In this document: positions 61,877-64,000 of the stretch, in pieces
Numbering within the stretch: the first letter of the stretch is position 1
Layout of the letters: every line of letters begins with the position of its first letter
From: Arthrobacter sp. PAMC 25486
Lineage (GTDB): Bacteria; Actinomycetota; Actinomycetes; Actinomycetales; Micrococcaceae
Assembly (NCBI RefSeq): GCF_000785535.1
Contig: NZ_CP007595.1
Location: 3,308,439-3,372,438 of the forward strand
Direction of reading: 5' to 3'
Length of the DNA: 64,000 nt
Position numbers and translations under genes: made by a program
The notes under the pieces: generated by a model
What the model was told of the DNA's origin: nothing
Seen by the model: the letters and a program-made list of their open reading frames with translations, nothing else
Databases searched by the model: none

Positions 61877-63241
61877 ATGACTACAACAGAGCTCAAGCGA
61901 GCCCCAAAGAAAAACAAATCCCTCACCCTGCGAGAAGTCCTTGACGGCGATTCAGGTGCCGGGCTCGACACCTGGCTCGCATCCACGCCTACTATTCGCC
62001 AACGATCCAGTGAGTTGGCGAAGCTCAGCGCGGAACAACTTCGGAGCTTCTCACACCGTTTCGGCGAAGTGCAGCTAGGGCGCGTGTTCGCCAGTGCCTC
62101 ACCTGCCGCCGGTGTTTCCGCAGCGCTACTCCTTGACACCGGCACCGTGAATGGCGTTCTCGAAACGCTTTCTCCGTATTACATTGCCGATGGAATCCGT
62201 GCGCTCCTTGCGTCCGACCGGGAGCGTCTCCTGAGTGCACTGAGTGCATCCGCGCGTGATGCTGTAGACGGTTTGCTGAAATGGGAAGGTGATTCGGCTG
62301 GCGGTAACATGACGCCAAGCTTCCTCGTACTTCCCGCACAAACACAGGCCGCTGACGCCCTCACGCAACTGCAAAATCTCGCCAAAAACGTGGAAGCGGC
62401 TAACTACGTTTATCTTGTCGATACCGACGGTATTCTGACCGGAGCCGTATCGTTTCGCGGGATCGTGACGGCGCCTGCTGAAATGGCGCTAACAGAATTC
62501 TCGAACGAGATCCTGCAAAGCGTAGAACCTGATCTTGATCGAGAACTTGCCGCAAAGCTCCTCAACGATCATGACCTCGCCGCTCTTCCCGTGGTTCAGA
62601 ACGGGCGACTACTGGGGGTGATTACCGCTGATCGCGCGGCAGAGATCATCGATACCGAGACGACTGAAGATTTCCGTAGGTTGAGTTCGGCCGGAGGGCT
62701 GACCCGCTCGCTCAAGGACGCATCCATCTGGGTGCTCTTCCGCAGCAGGGTGGTGTGGCTCGTCGTCTTGGTATTTGGCAACATCTTCTCGGGCGCGGGC
62801 ATTGCTCACTATGAAGAACTGATTGAAAGCGTTGTCGCCCTTGTCTTCTTCCTACCCCTGTTGATTGATAGCGGGGGGAACGCTGGCTCTCAGGCGGCGA
62901 CGTTGATGGTCCGTGGACTTGCAACAGGTGATGTTGTCATGCGGGATTGGTTCAAGATCCTGGGCAAAGAGTTGCTTGTTGCATCGCTCCTTGGAGCAAG
63001 CATGGCGGTCGCAGTATCGATCATTGGTGTGGTGCGCGGAGGGCCTGAAATCGCGGTTGTAGTCGCCCTCACCATGGTCATCGTCGTAATTATTGGCAGT
63101 GTCATCGGCATGTCATTGCCCTTTCTCCTCAGTAAGCTCCGGCTAGACCCGGCAAGCGCGAGCGCCCCGCTCATCACCAGCATTTGTGACGGTGTAGGGG
63201 TAATGATCTACTTCGCTATTGCCAGCCAGATACTCCTCTAA
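61877..63241 (+). CDS. mgtE: Magnesium transporter MgtE
   Basis: The 454-residue protein has the three MgtE parts: an N-domain of helical repeats (LSAEQLRSFSHRFGEVQLGRVFA), a CBS pair (about 145-270: YVYLVDTDGILTGAVSFRGIV and LAALPVVQNGRLLGVITADRAAEII), a plug helix, and five membrane helices with the selectivity signature DSGGNAGSQAATLMVRGLA and ASAPLITSICDGVGVMIYFAIA. It is a Mg2+ channel closed by high internal Mg2+. ATG at 61877 has a weak Shine-Dalgarno. The gene is visibly less GC-rich than neighbours, so it may have been acquired. It is under an M-box riboswitch. Confidence 0.95.
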   Translation: MTTTELKRAPKKNKSLTLREVLDGDSGAGLDTWLASTPTIRQRSSELAKLSAEQLRSFSHRFGEVQLGRVFASASPAAGVSAALLLDTGTVNGVLETLSPYYIADGIRALLASDRERLLSALSASARDAVDGLLKWEGDSAGGNMTPSFLVLPAQTQAADALTQLQNLAKNVEAANYVYLVDTDGILTGAVSFRGIVTAPAEMALTEFSNEILQSVEPDLDRELAAKLLNDHDLAALPVVQNGRLLGVITADRAAEIIDTETTEDFRRLSSAGGLTRSLKDASIWVLFRSRVVWLVVLVFGNIFSGAGIAHYEELIESVVALVFFLPLLIDSGGNAGSQAATLMVRGLATGDVVMRDWFKILGKELLVASLLGASMAVAVSIIGVVRGGPEIAVVVALTMVIVVIIGSVIGMSLPFLLSKLRLDPASASAPLITSICDGVGVMIYFAIASQILL

Positions 63242-63251
63242 CGGCACCGCT

Positions 63252-63295
63252 GGTGGTTCCCCGCGGCTAGGGCTGCCGGGGAACCACCTTTATCT
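63252..63295 (+). terminator. Terminator of mgtE
   Basis: GGTGGTTCCCCGCGGC (63252-63267) pairs with GCCGGGGAACCACC (63275-63288) with a small internal mismatch, followed by TTTATCT. It begins 10 bp after the mgtE stop. Confidence 0.85.
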
Positions 63296-63346
63296 GTGGC
63301 CCGCCGGCCTCTGACTCAATTTGCTTGAAGATTAGAAAGGAGCCTC

Positions 63347-63412
63347 ATGGGCCTCCTCGACATGCTGATCCGAATCGGACTTGGCCTCCTGCTCGGAGCC
63401 GCCGGGGGTTAG
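63347..63412 (+). CDS. 21-residue hydrophobic micro-ORF downstream of mgtE
   Basis: ATG at 63347 follows AGAAAGGAGCCTC, a good Shine-Dalgarno. The peptide MGLLDMLIRIGLGLLLGAAG plus G is hydrophobic and could span or lie on the membrane. It is 105 bp after mgtE and beyond the mgtE terminator, in the same direction. Small membrane peptides (such as MgtS and MgtR) regulate Mg2+ transporters in enterobacteria; a similar role is possible. A type I toxin-like peptide is the alternative. Unproven. Confidence 0.5.
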   Translation: MGLLDMLIRIGLGLLLGAAGG

Positions 63413-63471
63413 AACGCCAATGGCGGGCCGGCAGTTGTTTGAAGAAGAACAAGAACAAGTCTAAAACGCAA

Positions 63472-63515
63472 AAGGCCCCGTCCGCCGTCGTAATCGACGG
63501 GGAACGGGGCCTCTG
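63472..63515 (-). terminator. Terminator of nanE
   Basis: On the minus strand GAGGCCCCGTTCCCCGTCG pairs with CGACGGCGGACGGGGCC, with loop ATTA, and is followed by TTTTGCGTTTTAG. It is 35 bp after the nanE stop. Confidence 0.85.
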
Positions 63516-63549
63516 CTGGGCGGACCCGCGGGGCCAGAGGAGGCCGGAG

Positions 63550-64000
63550 TTAGGCGTCCAGGGCGGCCTTGAACCAGCTGGTGATGGTGGAGGGGTGTGT
63601 GATGGCGGTTCCCACAACCACGGCGAAGGCGCCGGCGTCCAGGGCTGCGCGGGCTTGCGCGGGGGAGTGGATCCGGCCCTCGGCGATGAGCGGCTTGCCC
63701 AAGTTGGCGGCGGCGATTTCGGCGATGAGCTCCAGGTCCGGGCCATCGGTCTTGGGGCGCTCGCCCGAGTAACCGGCCAGGGTGGTGCCGATCAGGTCGG
63801 CGCCGGCCTCGGCCGCGGCCACGGCGTCCTCGAAGGAGCCACAATCAGCCATGACGAGGGAATTTGAGTTGGCGTGCACGCCGGCAATCGTCTCGGCGAG
63901 GGTCAGGCCGTCCGGGCGGGGGCGGCGGGTGCCGTCGATGGCCACGATGTGCGCTCCTGCGCTGGCGCAGGCCAGGGCATGGCGCAGCGTGGGGGTGATG
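63550..64000 (-). CDS. nanE: N-acetylmannosamine-6-phosphate 2-epimerase, 5' partial
   Basis: The minus frame is open at the right edge, so the N-terminus is outside. The visible 149 residues are the C-terminal two-thirds of a NanE TIM barrel: GAHIVAIDGTRRPRPDG, LVMADCGSFEDAVAAAEAGADLIGTTLAGYSG, PLIAEGRIHSPAQARAALDAGAFAVVVGTAITHP. NanE converts ManNAc-6-P to GlcNAc-6-P in sialic acid and amino sugar catabolism. More sialic acid genes may lie to the right. A terminator is at 63472. Confidence 0.95.
   Translation of the reverse strand, partial: ITPTLRHALACASAGAHIVAIDGTRRPRPDGLTLAETIAGVHANSNSLVMADCGSFEDAVAAAEAGADLIGTTLAGYSGERPKTDGPDLELIAEIAAANLGKPLIAEGRIHSPAQARAALDAGAFAVVVGTAITHPSTITSWFKAALDA

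Overview
The window reads as chromosomal DNA from a high-GC Gram-positive actinobacterium, most likely a Micrococcaceae member close to Arthrobacter or Pseudarthrobacter. This is inferred from GC-rich coding, frequent GTG/TTG starts, mycothiol-type enzymes, SigK/RskA with a fasciclin lipoprotein, an Lhr-Nei2 pair, DUF3311-MctP, GH76 and cell-wall hydrolase control by a c-di-AMP riboswitch. No rRNA is present; one tRNA (Ser-CGA) is.

Layout. 1-1.1 kb: 5' part of an IS3-family element. 1.3-14.3 kb: housekeeping and accessory genes, including a quinone oxidoreductase, an alpha/beta hydrolase, an EVE-like/HNH fusion that looks like a modified-DNA restriction enzyme, a queuosine salvage pair (yhhQ, tgt) and a DUF3311-MctP symporter. 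14.3-18.3 kb: a molybdopterin oxidoreductase next to RskA-SigK-fasciclin. 18.5-28.1 kb: Lrp regulator and PLP sulfur enzyme, GH76, SDR plus acyl-CoA dehydrogenase, and ppc. 29.8-34.4 kb: an Asp23/Gls24 envelope-stress locus of about nine genes, with an ECF sigma factor and an unusual zinc-finger/Asp23 fusion that is its likely anti-sigma partner. 34.5-44.9 kb: RluA, a second ECF module, Nei2 and the giant helicase Lhr. 45-49.8 kb: lipoprotein, YcnI, a Met/His-rich membrane protein and a two-component system. 50.4-58.5 kb: tRNA-Ser, tadA/upp, a decayed formylglycine-generating-enzyme gene, a riboswitch-controlled transglycosylase, MarR-MFS and a winged-helix regulator. 59.2-61.4 kb: a graveyard of frameshifted YhgE/Pip, IS110 and MMPL fragments. 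61.4-63.4 kb: mgtE behind an M-box riboswitch and a 20-codon leader ORF, with a 21-residue hydrophobic ORF after it. The right edge cuts nanE.

The most distinctive non-coding content is repeats. There is a 32-bp-period tandem repeat at four loci, each in the same orientation relative to the gene it follows. There is a family of very long perfect palindromes between genes, built on two cores (ACGACGGCG and ACGCARTTG). A dispersed 57-bp repeat is also present.

Best candidates for undescribed biology are the Asp23/ECF/anti-sigma-fusion locus, the stacked Mg2+-leader plus micro-ORFs around mgtE, and the 32-bp post-gene repeats. All functional calls rest on reading the translated sequence; no search was run.
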